From the NCBI GenBank assembly GCA_003223835.1, contig QHWR01000074.1:82414-134413 (forward strand): a DNA stretch of 52,000 nucleotides, in the 5' to 3' direction. The notes beneath the pieces were generated by a model. It was given only the letters and a program-made list of their open reading frames with translations, was not told where the DNA came from and ran no database searches. The translations under genes and the position numbers were made by a program. The stretch's first letter is position 1. Each line of letters begins with the position of its first letter. The stretch comes from Acidobacteriota bacterium. Lineage in GTDB: Bacteria; Acidobacteriota; Vicinamibacteria; Vicinamibacterales; 2-12-FULL-66-21. Of this stretch, positions 9,060-16,797 are shown one piece after another.

Positions 9060-10312
9060 GACTGCGCTCCGTACGCGGCAAGAATTCTCGCGGCGTGCCG
9101 CCGTGCGGCCGCGTAGCGGCGCAGCCCCGCGATCGAGCCGCGCAGTTCTGCCAGGATCAAATCCCGTGGAAACGCCGCCGGCCGCACGAGCGCGCGCAGG
9201 AGCCGCCGCACGTTCCACCACCACATCCACCACACGCCAAGCCGGAGGATCGCGCCGCGTTCGTCGGGATACGCCTGCGCGGCGCGGACCAGGTACGCGT
9301 AGAACCCAATCCCGTTGTTCCGAATCTTCGTTTTCAGCGCGTCGTAATCGTGACCGTGGCGGTGACGCACGACCGCGCACGGCTCGTAGACGAGCGTGCC
9401 GCCTTCCTTGAGCACGCGGAAGAACATCTCCAGGTCGCCGCCGCCGTTGGCGGGCGTGCCGACGTCGAGCGCCGGATCGAAGAGGCCGATGCGCGAGAAC
9501 GTCTCGCGCCGGAACGCCATGTTCGCGCCCGTGCCGAACTTGCCGGTGCCGCCGTGGTGCGGCGCCGTCCGCTCCCCCGCTTCGACGTCAACCCGGTAAA
9601 CCGCCCGCCTGAACCCTCGCCCGAACCCGCCGTACTGCTCGAAGAGCACCTGAGCGCGCGAGTCCAACGCGTCCGGCACGACGAGGCCGGTGACGCAGAG
9701 CGCGTCGCGCTCCTCCTCGAACGTTCGTGCGAGCGCGCGCACCCACTGGTCATCGACGATGACGTCGTCGTCGGTGAACGCGACGATGTCGTGGCGCGCT
9801 TCGCGGATGGCGCGGTTGCGCGCCCAGTCGAGACCCGGACGCGGCTCGCGGATGTACCTGACGCCCGGGTATCGCGCGACGACGTTCGCCGTGGATTCAT
9901 CGCTGGGCGCGTTGTCGATGACGAGGCGTTCGACGAGCGGCGCCGGATAGTCGAGCGCCATCAACGCGTCGAGACAGTCCGCGAGGCCGGCCGCACGATT
10001 CCTGGTGCAGACGGCAACCGTCACCGTCGCGCGCGGAGCAGCCCCGCGCGGACAGGCGCGCGACAGGCGCATGAATTCGTCGACGTTGGTGGCGCCCCCG
10101 AGGCCGTCGACGGCGAGATGATGCGCGATCGGCCACGCACACTCGTCGGCGATCCGCCGGCCGAGCTCGGACGCGGTCAAGCCGGGTGTGCGGCCGAGCT
10201 TCAGCATGCCGATCGGACAACGATGCAGACGCACGAGGACCCACTGCTCGCCAAGCGTGGCCGGCGGGATCGATGGCAGCGGCGACTCGAGATCGATGCA
10301 GATGAGCTTCAT
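9056..10312 (-). CDS. Family 2 glycosyltransferase with extra N-terminal module
   Basis: This 418-residue protein has an N-terminal module of about 90 residues (QWVLVRLHRCPIGMLKLGR) and then the GT2 domain: VTVAVCTRNRAAGLADCLDA, AFTDDDVIVDDQW and GGGDLEMFFRVLKEGG. The order of elements is the same as in the downstream neighbour, so the two look like diverged duplicates. A tryptophan-rich segment (RLGVWWMWWWNVRRLL) near residue 345 suggests membrane contact. ATG 10312 begins MKLICIDLES. The gene sits 30 bases after a small membrane-protein gene in the operon. Confidence 0.87.
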   Translation of the reverse strand: MKLICIDLESPLPSIPPATLGEQWVLVRLHRCPIGMLKLGRTPGLTASELGRRIADECAWPIAHHLAVDGLGGATNVDEFMRLSRACPRGAAPRATVTVAVCTRNRAAGLADCLDALMALDYPAPLVERLVIDNAPSDESTANVVARYPGVRYIREPRPGLDWARNRAIREARHDIVAFTDDDVIVDDQWVRALARTFEEERDALCVTGLVVPDALDSRAQVLFEQYGGFGRGFRRAVYRVDVEAGERTAPHHGGTGKFGTGANMAFRRETFSRIGLFDPALDVGTPANGGGDLEMFFRVLKEGGTLVYEPCAVVRHRHGHDYDALKTKIRNNGIGFYAYLVRAAQAYPDERGAILRLGVWWMWWWNVRRLLRALVRPAAFPRDLILAELRGSIAGLRRYAAARRHAARILAAYGAQS

Positions 10313-10342
10313 CGCGAACGCTCGCAGCGCGCTCGCTGACGA

Positions 10343-10519
10343 TCAGATGATCGCGTCGGCGTCCGCGGCGGTTGGCGTGTTGTCGAAGATGACCGAGCCG
10401 CGATCGCGTGGCGGCAGGGAGCGAAGACGCCTCGATCGGCCGCGCTGGCTTGTCCACCACCATGCGCCGAGAGCCGATCCAACGATCGTCGCGACGAGGC
10501 CCAGAGTCCGAATGCTCAC
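10343..10519 (-). CDS. Small single-pass membrane protein
   Basis: The frame encodes 58 residues. LGLVATIVGSALGAWWW near the N-terminus is a membrane segment. A basic stretch QRGRSRRLRSLPPRDRG follows, then an acidic tail containing VIFDNTP. GGAGG is placed six bases before the GTG at 10519, which argues that it is real and picks this start over the GTG at 10525. It lies between the polytopic membrane protein and two GT2 genes in a tight operon. I do not recognise the family; it could be an accessory or anchoring subunit for the glycan machinery. Confidence 0.6.
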   Translation of the reverse strand: MSIRTLGLVATIVGSALGAWWWTSQRGRSRRLRSLPPRDRGSVIFDNTPTAADADAII

Positions 10520-10570
10520 GCGCACCTCCGGAAACGGACGAGCAACATGGGTGCCAGCGGTCCTCGTGCC

Positions 10571-12187
10571 TTACCGCATTCGGAACAACACGGCTTCGCC
10601 GCCTCGGTCTGAAAAACGGCCGAGCTGGATGAACGCCGCCGTGTTCTCGACGTCGCGCGCGAGATCGGCGAAGCGGGCGTCCGGCGCGCCCGCACTGTGG
10701 ACTATCACGTAGCGAACGTCGTCACGACGCAATTGCGCGAGTGCCCGGGCATCGGGAAACGCGGCGAGACGATCGAGGCGGTCGACGTACGACTGCGGAT
10801 AGAAACCGCTGTACCCGTTCACGAGCGGAAACCAGTGAAACGTGGAGTCGTAGGCGTAGGCGGGATCCGGCCCCGGAAGCGCGCTCGCCTGCGGGACGGG
10901 GAATTCGGCGACGACACCCGCCGGCTGCCGCGCAAGAAAGTCATACACCGGCGGCGCCGTGTTCGGATACGGCACCAGCTCCATCGGCCGCACCGAGTAC
11001 TCGACGACCAAACCCAGCAACCACACGCCGAACGCAACGTGTCGCACTGCGCGCGAGCGCCGGTCGGCAATGGCAGCGTAGCCGTACGCCGCGAGAACCG
11101 CGAGAAACATCAACACGAACATGCCGGCGCGCGCGAGCGCGCGCAGCGACCGAAAGGCGCCGACGTGTTCGTACAGAAAGCTGAAGCTGAAGCCGCCAAG
11201 CCCGAGCGACAGCTCGAATGCGATCACCAGAACGAGGAGGTACACGATCTGCCGGCTCGAAGGCTTGCGCGCGAACAGCCCGATCAGCGCGAGCAGCACC
11301 GGCAGCGCGCCCGGAAAGAGACGACGCTCGGGCGGACTGCGGCGGGCGACGCGTTCGCCGTACAGGCGGTTATTCGGCGTGGCGATCAGGTAATTCGCGG
11401 GGCGCGCGCTGTAGCGCGACAACTCGTCGATCGGCCGGTCGCCAACCTGCGCGCGCGTTCGCACGTACGGCCGCGCATACGCGCCGCATATCAACGCCGC
11501 CACCGCCAGACCCGCGGCAAGACTCCGTGCGACGCGCCACCGAGAGGCGCGCCGATCGGCGACGAACAACAGAACGGCCGCGGGCGCGAGGAGCGTCGCC
11601 AGCAAAACGCCGTAGTAAATGCTCGACAGCATCTGGAGCGCCGCCATCGCGCCGGCGGCGACGCCGAAACGCCAGGCCCCGGTGTCGAGCGTGCGATGCA
11701 CGGCCCAGAACGCCCACGGCATCCACATGGCCCACTGCAGCTCCATGTGCATGTAGTGTTCGTATCGATACGGCGCAAAGCAGAAGATCACGCCCGCGAG
11801 CAGCGCGGCGGCGGTGCTGCCGGTGAGATACCGCGCGAGCGTGAACATCCCGAGACCCGACACGACGATCGCGCCCAACAGCAGCAGGTTGTGCACGAGC
11901 ACGGGAGGACACCGCGCCCGAATCAGCGGCGTCGCCACGAGTCCCTCGACGATCATCGCGTCGGAATACGTGAGCGTGCGCGGCTCGGGATAGAAGATGT
12001 TCGCGTCGAAGAGATGACGCGGGTTCGTCGTGACGGCGTGCGCCACCCATGCGAGCCGCCACATGTTGAAGTAGATGTCCTGGTGCGCGACCGACGCGTC
12101 GCCAATCCGGCGTGCCTGCGGCCACGTCATGAAGACGGTGAGCGCGGTGAAGAACAGCGCCGCCCCTACCCAGCGGCGCAGCGTCAT
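10571..12187 (-). CDS. Polytopic membrane protein, GT-C-like
   Basis: The 538-residue product has roughly ten or more hydrophobic segments (for example VLLALIGLFARK, FVLMFLAVLAAYGYAAI). A loop after the first segment, VAHQDIYFNMWRLAWVAHAV, is of the kind seen in GT-C or O-mannosyl/arabinosyl-transferase-like proteins. The last 120 residues are soluble (YDFLARQPAGVVAEFPVPQ). The family assignment is by layout only, with no catalytic motif identified with certainty. It starts in an ATGA overlap with the MutS-like gene. A GT-C enzyme using a polyprenyl-linked sugar in the periplasm would fit the locus. Confidence 0.6.
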   Translation of the reverse strand: MTLRRWVGAALFFTALTVFMTWPQARRIGDASVAHQDIYFNMWRLAWVAHAVTTNPRHLFDANIFYPEPRTLTYSDAMIVEGLVATPLIRARCPPVLVHNLLLLGAIVVSGLGMFTLARYLTGSTAAALLAGVIFCFAPYRYEHYMHMELQWAMWMPWAFWAVHRTLDTGAWRFGVAAGAMAALQMLSSIYYGVLLATLLAPAAVLLFVADRRASRWRVARSLAAGLAVAALICGAYARPYVRTRAQVGDRPIDELSRYSARPANYLIATPNNRLYGERVARRSPPERRLFPGALPVLLALIGLFARKPSSRQIVYLLVLVIAFELSLGLGGFSFSFLYEHVGAFRSLRALARAGMFVLMFLAVLAAYGYAAIADRRSRAVRHVAFGVWLLGLVVEYSVRPMELVPYPNTAPPVYDFLARQPAGVVAEFPVPQASALPGPDPAYAYDSTFHWFPLVNGYSGFYPQSYVDRLDRLAAFPDARALAQLRRDDVRYVIVHSAGAPDARFADLARDVENTAAFIQLGRFSDRGGEAVLFRMR

Positions 12188-14001
12188 TCGGCGTCGATCC
12201 CGATCAGCCGCATCAGCCGCAGCGCGTTGCGCGACGTGGCCAGCCCGTCGCGCAGCCGGTAGTCGAACGTCATCGTCCCGTCGGGCAGCACCTGTTCCGT
12301 GAAGTGCACGAGCCGCGCGGCCGACGCCAGCGGCTCTTCACCGGCCAGCGCGAGATCGTGCGTCGTCAGGATGCCGATCGCATTGGCGTGGAGCAGGTGG
12401 CGGACGACGGCGCGGACGGCGATGCTGCGCTCGACGCTGTTGGTCCCCTGAAGGATCTCGTCGAGCAAGTACAGCAAGGGCCTCGTCTCGTCGCGCCGCT
12501 CGGCGGCATCGACGATCGCTTTGAGGCGTGCGAGCGCCGCCATGAAATACGAGAGTCCCAGCTCCAGCGAGTCCTCGATCCGGATGCTCGCCTGCAGCTC
12601 GCACGAGGGCATCGACAGCGCGGCCGCGCAGACGGGCGCGCCCGCCTGCGCGAACACCGCGTTGAGGCCGACCGCGCGCAGGAGCGTGCTCTTGCCGGAC
12701 ATGTTCGATCCCGTGACGAGCAGGAGCGTGCCCGGCGGCCCTACCTCGACGTCGTTGGCGACGCGGCGATCGTCGGGGATCAGCGGATGCGCCAGTGCCC
12801 GCGCGTCGAATCGCTTCAGCGAGGGATCGATCGTGGCGAACGCCCAACCGGGATAATCATGATGGACGATCGCGAACGTCGAGAGGGCGTCCACCTCGCC
12901 AAGCGCGGCGATCCAGTCGCGCGCCGATCGGCCGGCGTCCCGGCGCCATCGATCGAGGGCGAACGCGACATGGAAATCCCAGAGCGTCAGCGCCTGGATC
13001 GGCAGGTGCAGGAGCGCCGCGCCGCGGCGCAGCTCGGAGAAGCCCACGAGGCGTGACAGGGACCGAAACCGCTCGGGGGCCGACCGGCCGCTCGTCTCCA
13101 TCCGGCGCCGCATCGCCAGGAGCGACGGCGTCTGCCACGCGCGGCCGCATACGAGGTCGAACATCGCGACGTACCGCTCGATGGCGTGCTCGCCGACGCT
13201 GACATCGTCGAAGTCGTGGTGCAGGCGGCGCGCGACCCGGAACCACAGAATCAGCCCGAGGATCAGCGGGAGCGACCACCACGGCGTCGCGATCAGGTTG
13301 GTGAAATCCGCGGCGGCGAGCACCCAGATCGCGATCGTCAAGGTCCAGGTGACGGCCTGCCACAGCGCGGGATTTCCGAACGACGGCTGACGCGACTCCG
13401 CCCACGCCAGGAACCGCCGCAGCTCTTCGCCGCGCAGCATCGCGAGCGAGCCTTCGGCCGCGAGCGTTTCGCGCCACCCGGCCAGCGGGCCAAGCTCGCG
13501 AATCGCGGCCTGCCGCGCCGCCACGACGTCCGGTGGCGCGGACGCAAGGAGCCATTCCTGCAGCGTCGCGGCGCCGGCCGCCGTGGCCGTCGGCCCGAGC
13601 CACTGCGCGACCGACGCGTGCCCGAACAAGTCGAGATCGCGCGCGTAGGGGTGCCGATCGAGGTGCGCGTCCTGCGTCGGCGCGACGTCCGGCAGCGCCG
13701 CCCACTCGCGCGCGAGACGCGCGAGCGCGCGCACGTTGATGACGCGCGCCGCTTCGTGCCGGGCACGCTCGTCCTCGACGCGCGCGTGACGCACGACCAG
13801 CGCGGCAAACGTCAGGAGCAATGCGCCGGCGCCGGCCGCGCCGGGAAGGCTGCCGGCGCGCGCGGCCCAGATCAGGAGCGCAACGCCGCTGAGAAACGTC
13901 GCGAGGCGGAAGCGAGAGAACCGCGCGGACCGTCCCGCCGCCGCGTCGCGGCGGCCGGCGCATTCGCGCACCCGGCGCTCGTACCACTCGCGTGCCGTCA
14001 T
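12184..14001 (-). CDS. Membrane-anchored MutS-family ATPase
   Basis: The 605-residue protein starts at ATG 14001 (ATGA overlap with the methyltransferase), not at 14865 as in the track. Hydrophobic segments lie near residues 33-70 and 212-256. Between them are MutS core-like helices (HPYARDLDLFGHASVAQWLG). The C-terminal MutS ATPase has Walker A GSNMSGKST near residue 431, Walker B LLYLLDEILQGTNSVER near 509 and ILTTHDLAL. The mismatch-recognition domain I (Phe-X-Glu) and connector of true MutS are absent. It thus resembles the membrane-embedded MutS-like proteins of several phyla whose function is not established. Its place in a glycan operon is unusual. Confidence 0.82.
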   Translation of the reverse strand: MTAREWYERRVRECAGRRDAAAGRSARFSRFRLATFLSGVALLIWAARAGSLPGAAGAGALLLTFAALVVRHARVEDERARHEAARVINVRALARLAREWAALPDVAPTQDAHLDRHPYARDLDLFGHASVAQWLGPTATAAGAATLQEWLLASAPPDVVAARQAAIRELGPLAGWRETLAAEGSLAMLRGEELRRFLAWAESRQPSFGNPALWQAVTWTLTIAIWVLAAADFTNLIATPWWSLPLILGLILWFRVARRLHHDFDDVSVGEHAIERYVAMFDLVCGRAWQTPSLLAMRRRMETSGRSAPERFRSLSRLVGFSELRRGAALLHLPIQALTLWDFHVAFALDRWRRDAGRSARDWIAALGEVDALSTFAIVHHDYPGWAFATIDPSLKRFDARALAHPLIPDDRRVANDVEVGPPGTLLLVTGSNMSGKSTLLRAVGLNAVFAQAGAPVCAAALSMPSCELQASIRIEDSLELGLSYFMAALARLKAIVDAAERRDETRPLLYLLDEILQGTNSVERSIAVRAVVRHLLHANAIGILTTHDLALAGEEPLASAARLVHFTEQVLPDGTMTFDYRLRDGLATSRNALRLMRLIGIDAE

Positions 14002-14777
14002 TCCGCCGCGCGCGCCGAGATGTTCAGACGCCAGTAGTCGAGCGTGAACGGAGGATTGTCGGCGGCCGCCGCGTCGGCGAGGCTTTCGACGAACGGACGC
14101 CGCAGCGGCACAGGCAGCGTGTCCACGTGGTGCCGTACGCACACGCACGCAATGAAGTCCACGAACGTCGCGCGATCCTTCATCGTCGTCGGCGCCGGCT
14201 CGAGATCGGCGTGGACGTCGCGGAATCCCGCCGCGTCGAGACGCGCGATCGTCTCGTTCACATCCGCAAACATCCACGGATCCGTCCATCGCCCGAAGTG
14301 CGCCGCGTAGCGGGGATCCCGCATGAGATCGTGGGTGTGCGCCAGCAGACGCGCGAGGTTCGGTCCGCCGCCGCACTGCGCCTCGAACCGGCCGCCCGGC
14401 CGGAGCGCGGCGCGGATCTCGCGGAAGAGCCGATCGTGATCCGGGATCCAGTGAAACGTCGCCGCGCTGAAGACGACGTCGAACGCGGCGCGAAAGGGCA
14501 GGCCGGCGCCGCTCGCGCGGACGAGTTGGACGTTGGGCGCGCGCTCGCGCAGCCATGCCGCCGCCGTCTCGATCATCGAGGCGGACACGTCGAGCGCCAC
14601 CACACGTCCGCCGGGGAGCCGCTCGGCGAGCGCAGCGCTCAGGTGCCCCGTGCCGCAGCCGAGGTCCAGCACGCGCTCGTCCCCGTCGAGCGGCAGACGC
14701 GCGAGGACGCGCTGCCCCCACGCCTGCTGCGGCGCGGAGAGCTGGTGATACACGCCGGCGTTCCAGTCGGCCGTCAT
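13998..14777 (-). CDS. Class I SAM-dependent methyltransferase, trans-aconitate-methyltransferase-like
   Basis: This 259-residue enzyme carries VLDLGCGTGHLSAALAERL (motif I), VVALDVSASMI (motif II) and FSAATFHWIPDHDRLFREIR, which resembles Tam-type methyltransferases (AALQWVPDH). The substrate is not determined by sequence alone. GGAGA lies a few bases before ATG 14777. It is the first gene of the minus-strand operon and shares ATGA with the MutS-like gene. The 144-base gap to the divergent creatininase-like gene should hold the operon promoter; I see no clear -35/-10 there. Confidence 0.82.
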   Translation of the reverse strand: MTADWNAGVYHQLSAPQQAWGQRVLARLPLDGDERVLDLGCGTGHLSAALAERLPGGRVVALDVSASMIETAAAWLRERAPNVQLVRASGAGLPFRAAFDVVFSAATFHWIPDHDRLFREIRAALRPGGRFEAQCGGGPNLARLLAHTHDLMRDPRYAAHFGRWTDPWMFADVNETIARLDAAGFRDVHADLEPAPTTMKDRATFVDFIACVCVRHHVDTLPVPLRRPFVESLADAAAADNPPFTLDYWRLNISARAAE

Positions 14778-14838
14778 CGTCTCCGGATGCGCTGATCAGT
14801 GTACAGTCCACCGCAGCGGATCGATCGTCTGAACGGGA

Positions 14839-14866
14839 GATCTTCCGCCTGAAGGCGGAAGCCACC
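14839..14866. repeat. Dispersed palindromic repeat, GATCTTCCG family, copy 1
   Basis: GATCTTCCGCCTGAAGGCGG followed by AAGCCACC contains a perfect 8-bp stem CTTCCGCC / GGCGGAAG with loop TGAA. Two further copies occur at 19479-19511 and, inverted, at 19531-19563. It lies in the divergent gap before the creatininase-like gene, 56 bases upstream of its start, and may fold in the 5' leader. Confidence 0.85.
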
Positions 14867-14921
14867 GTTTCTCAAAAGGGATCGCTGCGCGGCCCGCAGC
14901 CCGCGATTTCCGGAGAATCAC

Positions 14922-16280
14922 ATGAACCGCTTCGCGATCGCCGGCGCCGTCGCCGTCAGTCTCGCCGCCGCAGCCGGCCGGCCAGGGCCGCCGCCGCCGC
15001 GCGGTGTCCGGCTCATCGATCTCTCATGGGTCCAGGCGGAGCCGCTGCTCGACGTTTCGGCGATTGTCGTCTTTCCACTCGGGGCCGGCGCGATCGAACA
15101 TGGCCAGCACCTGAAACTGAACGCGGATCAGCGGCTTGCGAACTACCTCACCTCCCGCGTCCTCCTGGCCGCGCAGGTCGTCGTCGCGCCGGCGCTGACC
15201 TATCATTTCTATCCCGCGTTCGTCGAGTATCCCGGCTCCACGTCGCTGTCGCTCGCGACGGCGCGGAGCCTGACGGTGGAAGCCGTCCGCTCCATCGCGC
15301 GCTCGGGGCCGCGCCGGTTCTACGTCCTCAACACGAGCCTCTCGACGGTGCAGCCGCTTCAGCAGGCGGCCGACGCGCTCGTGGCGGATGGCGTCCTGCT
15401 GCAGTTCACGGACATCGACGCGAAGCTCGCGGCCGCCGCGCGGCGCCTCCAACAGCAGCCCGGCGGCACCCACGCGGATGAAATCGAAACGTCGATGATG
15501 CTGTACATCGACGCGGCGTCGGTGGACATGACGAAAGCCGTCAGGGACTACAACCCGCCGCCGTCGACGACGGGGCCATTTACGAGGCGGCGCGGCGCGC
15601 CGGGAACGTACTCGCCGACCGGCGCGTTCGGCGATCCGACGCTCGCGACGCCGGAGAAGGGACGCGAACTGGTCGAAACGCTCGTCGCGGGAATCCTGGA
15701 CGACCTTCAACGTCTGCGAACGGCGCCGCTGCCGGCCGCCATGCCCGCTCTCGCGCCGCGCCCGCAAAGCGGCGCACGCTCCTCCGCGGCGGAATCGGAA
15801 TCGGGCGGGCCCGACTGCTCCCCGGGCGACGAGCGCGCGATCCGGAACATCGGCGTCGCGTTCACGACCCATTGGGCGAACAATGACGCTGAGGGAATCG
15901 CTCGACTCTGGATGAAGGACGGCGACATCCGCCATCCCGACGGCACGATCGAGCGCGGCGTGCAGATCATCCGCGAGAACCGCGCGCAGCTCTTCATGCA
16001 GCGCGCCTATCAGGGGACGAAACATCCCGTCACGCTCTACGATGTGCGCTGCGTGGGACGCGACGTGGCCATCGCCGACGGCAAATGGGAGCTGCGCGGG
16101 CTCGCCGACGCCAGGGGCGCACAGACGACCTACGCGGGCCTCGTCACGATTGTCGCGCGCCGATCGGGACCGGAGAGCCGGTGGTCCATCGAGGCGTGGC
16201 GCTACACGATCAATCCACCGCCGAGCGCCCCGCCGCCGCCGACGGTCCTCAAGAAGCCGGGGTGGCCGGGCTACGATTAG
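14922..16280 (+). CDS. Creatininase-like domain fused to SnoaL-like domain, exported
   Basis: After a signal peptide (FAIAGAVAVSLAAAAG), residues about 30-275 resemble the creatininase family of metal-dependent amidohydrolases. GAIEHGQHLKLNAD supplies the Glu/His/Asp metal ligands and HADEIETSMMLYID matches the conserved HAxExETS motif. The family's NGHGGN/NGHYEN motif, which supplies further metal ligands, is replaced by NTSLST, so the metal site must be altered or activity lost. Residues about 305-440 (AFTTHWANNDAEGIARLWM, RWSIEAWRYTIN) form a SnoaL/DUF4440-like cone domain. This two-domain secreted fusion has no clear pathway. It is monocistronic on the plus strand. Confidence 0.7.
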   Translation: MNRFAIAGAVAVSLAAAAGRPGPPPPRGVRLIDLSWVQAEPLLDVSAIVVFPLGAGAIEHGQHLKLNADQRLANYLTSRVLLAAQVVVAPALTYHFYPAFVEYPGSTSLSLATARSLTVEAVRSIARSGPRRFYVLNTSLSTVQPLQQAADALVADGVLLQFTDIDAKLAAAARRLQQQPGGTHADEIETSMMLYIDAASVDMTKAVRDYNPPPSTTGPFTRRRGAPGTYSPTGAFGDPTLATPEKGRELVETLVAGILDDLQRLRTAPLPAAMPALAPRPQSGARSSAAESESGGPDCSPGDERAIRNIGVAFTTHWANNDAEGIARLWMKDGDIRHPDGTIERGVQIIRENRAQLFMQRAYQGTKHPVTLYDVRCVGRDVAIADGKWELRGLADARGAQTTYAGLVTIVARRSGPESRWSIEAWRYTINPPPSAPPPPTVLKKPGWPGYD

Positions 16281-16335
16281 CCACCATTCGTGCGCGATGA
16301 TTCCGGTGTGGTTCGTCCCGACGCTGGAAGGATGA

Positions 16336-16773
16336 CTATTTTCCTCTGTCGACCGGATTCCCCTCGCTCAGCCACTTGTTGAATCCGCCGAGCAGCGCGT
16401 GCGCGTCGACGCCGGCCTTCTGGAGCGTGAGCGCCGCCCGGGCGCTCGTATGCTCCTGCGGTCAACTGCAGTAGGTGACGATCCGCTTCTTCAACCGCTT
16501 CAGCTCGTCGAGATGATCCGCGACGGCGGACGCGGGGATGACGCGCGCGCCGGGAATGTGTCCAGCCTCGAACGATGCCGCGTCGCGCGTGTCGATGACG
16601 ACCACTCCGTGCGTGTCGTACAGCTTCTTGAACTCGTCGTAGTCGATCCGCAGCGCCGGCGAGTTCATGTCGTCCTGGACGACCGGGTCCGGCGTCGGCA
16701 GGGGGGGCACCTGTGGCGGCGCCTGCAGAGCCACGGCATGCACGAGCGCGATGAGCATCAGCATGCCCGCCAT
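16336..16773 (-). CDS. Exported rhodanese-like protein with in-frame UGA at the CxCP loop (candidate selenoprotein)
   Basis: Read through one TGA (16464-16462), the frame gives a complete 145-codon rhodanese. It has a signal peptide (MLMLIALVHAVALQ), VVVIDTRDAASFEAGHIPGA, the active loop IVTYCS-TGA-PQEHTSARAA, and the terminal GGFNKWLSEGNPV. Relatives of this branch carry YCxCPxExxSAR, so the TGA occupies the second Cys of the loop. The coding pattern is intact on both sides and ends at a normal TAG. Alternatives are a selenocysteine codon, a nonsense mutation (TGC to TGA) or an error. ATG 16773 or 16764 is the start. Only 24 bases separate it from the divergent oxidase gene. Confidence 0.7.
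16429..16447 (-). promoter_or_regulatory. SECIS-like hairpin downstream of the rhodanese UGA
   Basis: On the minus strand, GAGCGCC, loop CGGGC and GGCGCTC make a perfect 7-bp stem whose loop begins 22 bases after the UGA. Bacterial SECIS elements sit inside the coding region just downstream of UGA, with an apical loop about 16-37 bases away and a G among the first two loop bases; here the second loop base is G. In such GC-rich DNA a 7-bp stem can arise by chance, so this is suggestive only. Confidence 0.4.
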
Positions 16774-16797
16774 TGTACCGCGGAGTAGACTCTCGCC

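Noticed and set aside
9095-12262. Long plus-strand ORFs 9095..10339 and 10697..12262
   Set aside because: High-GC shadow frames opposite the GT2 and polytopic membrane genes; composition is Arg/Glu/His-rich without domain features.
12184-14865. 893-residue ORF for the MutS-like gene
   Set aside because: The upstream 288 codons are out-of-frame with, and overlap, the clear methyltransferase gene; ATG 14001 with ATGA overlap fits.
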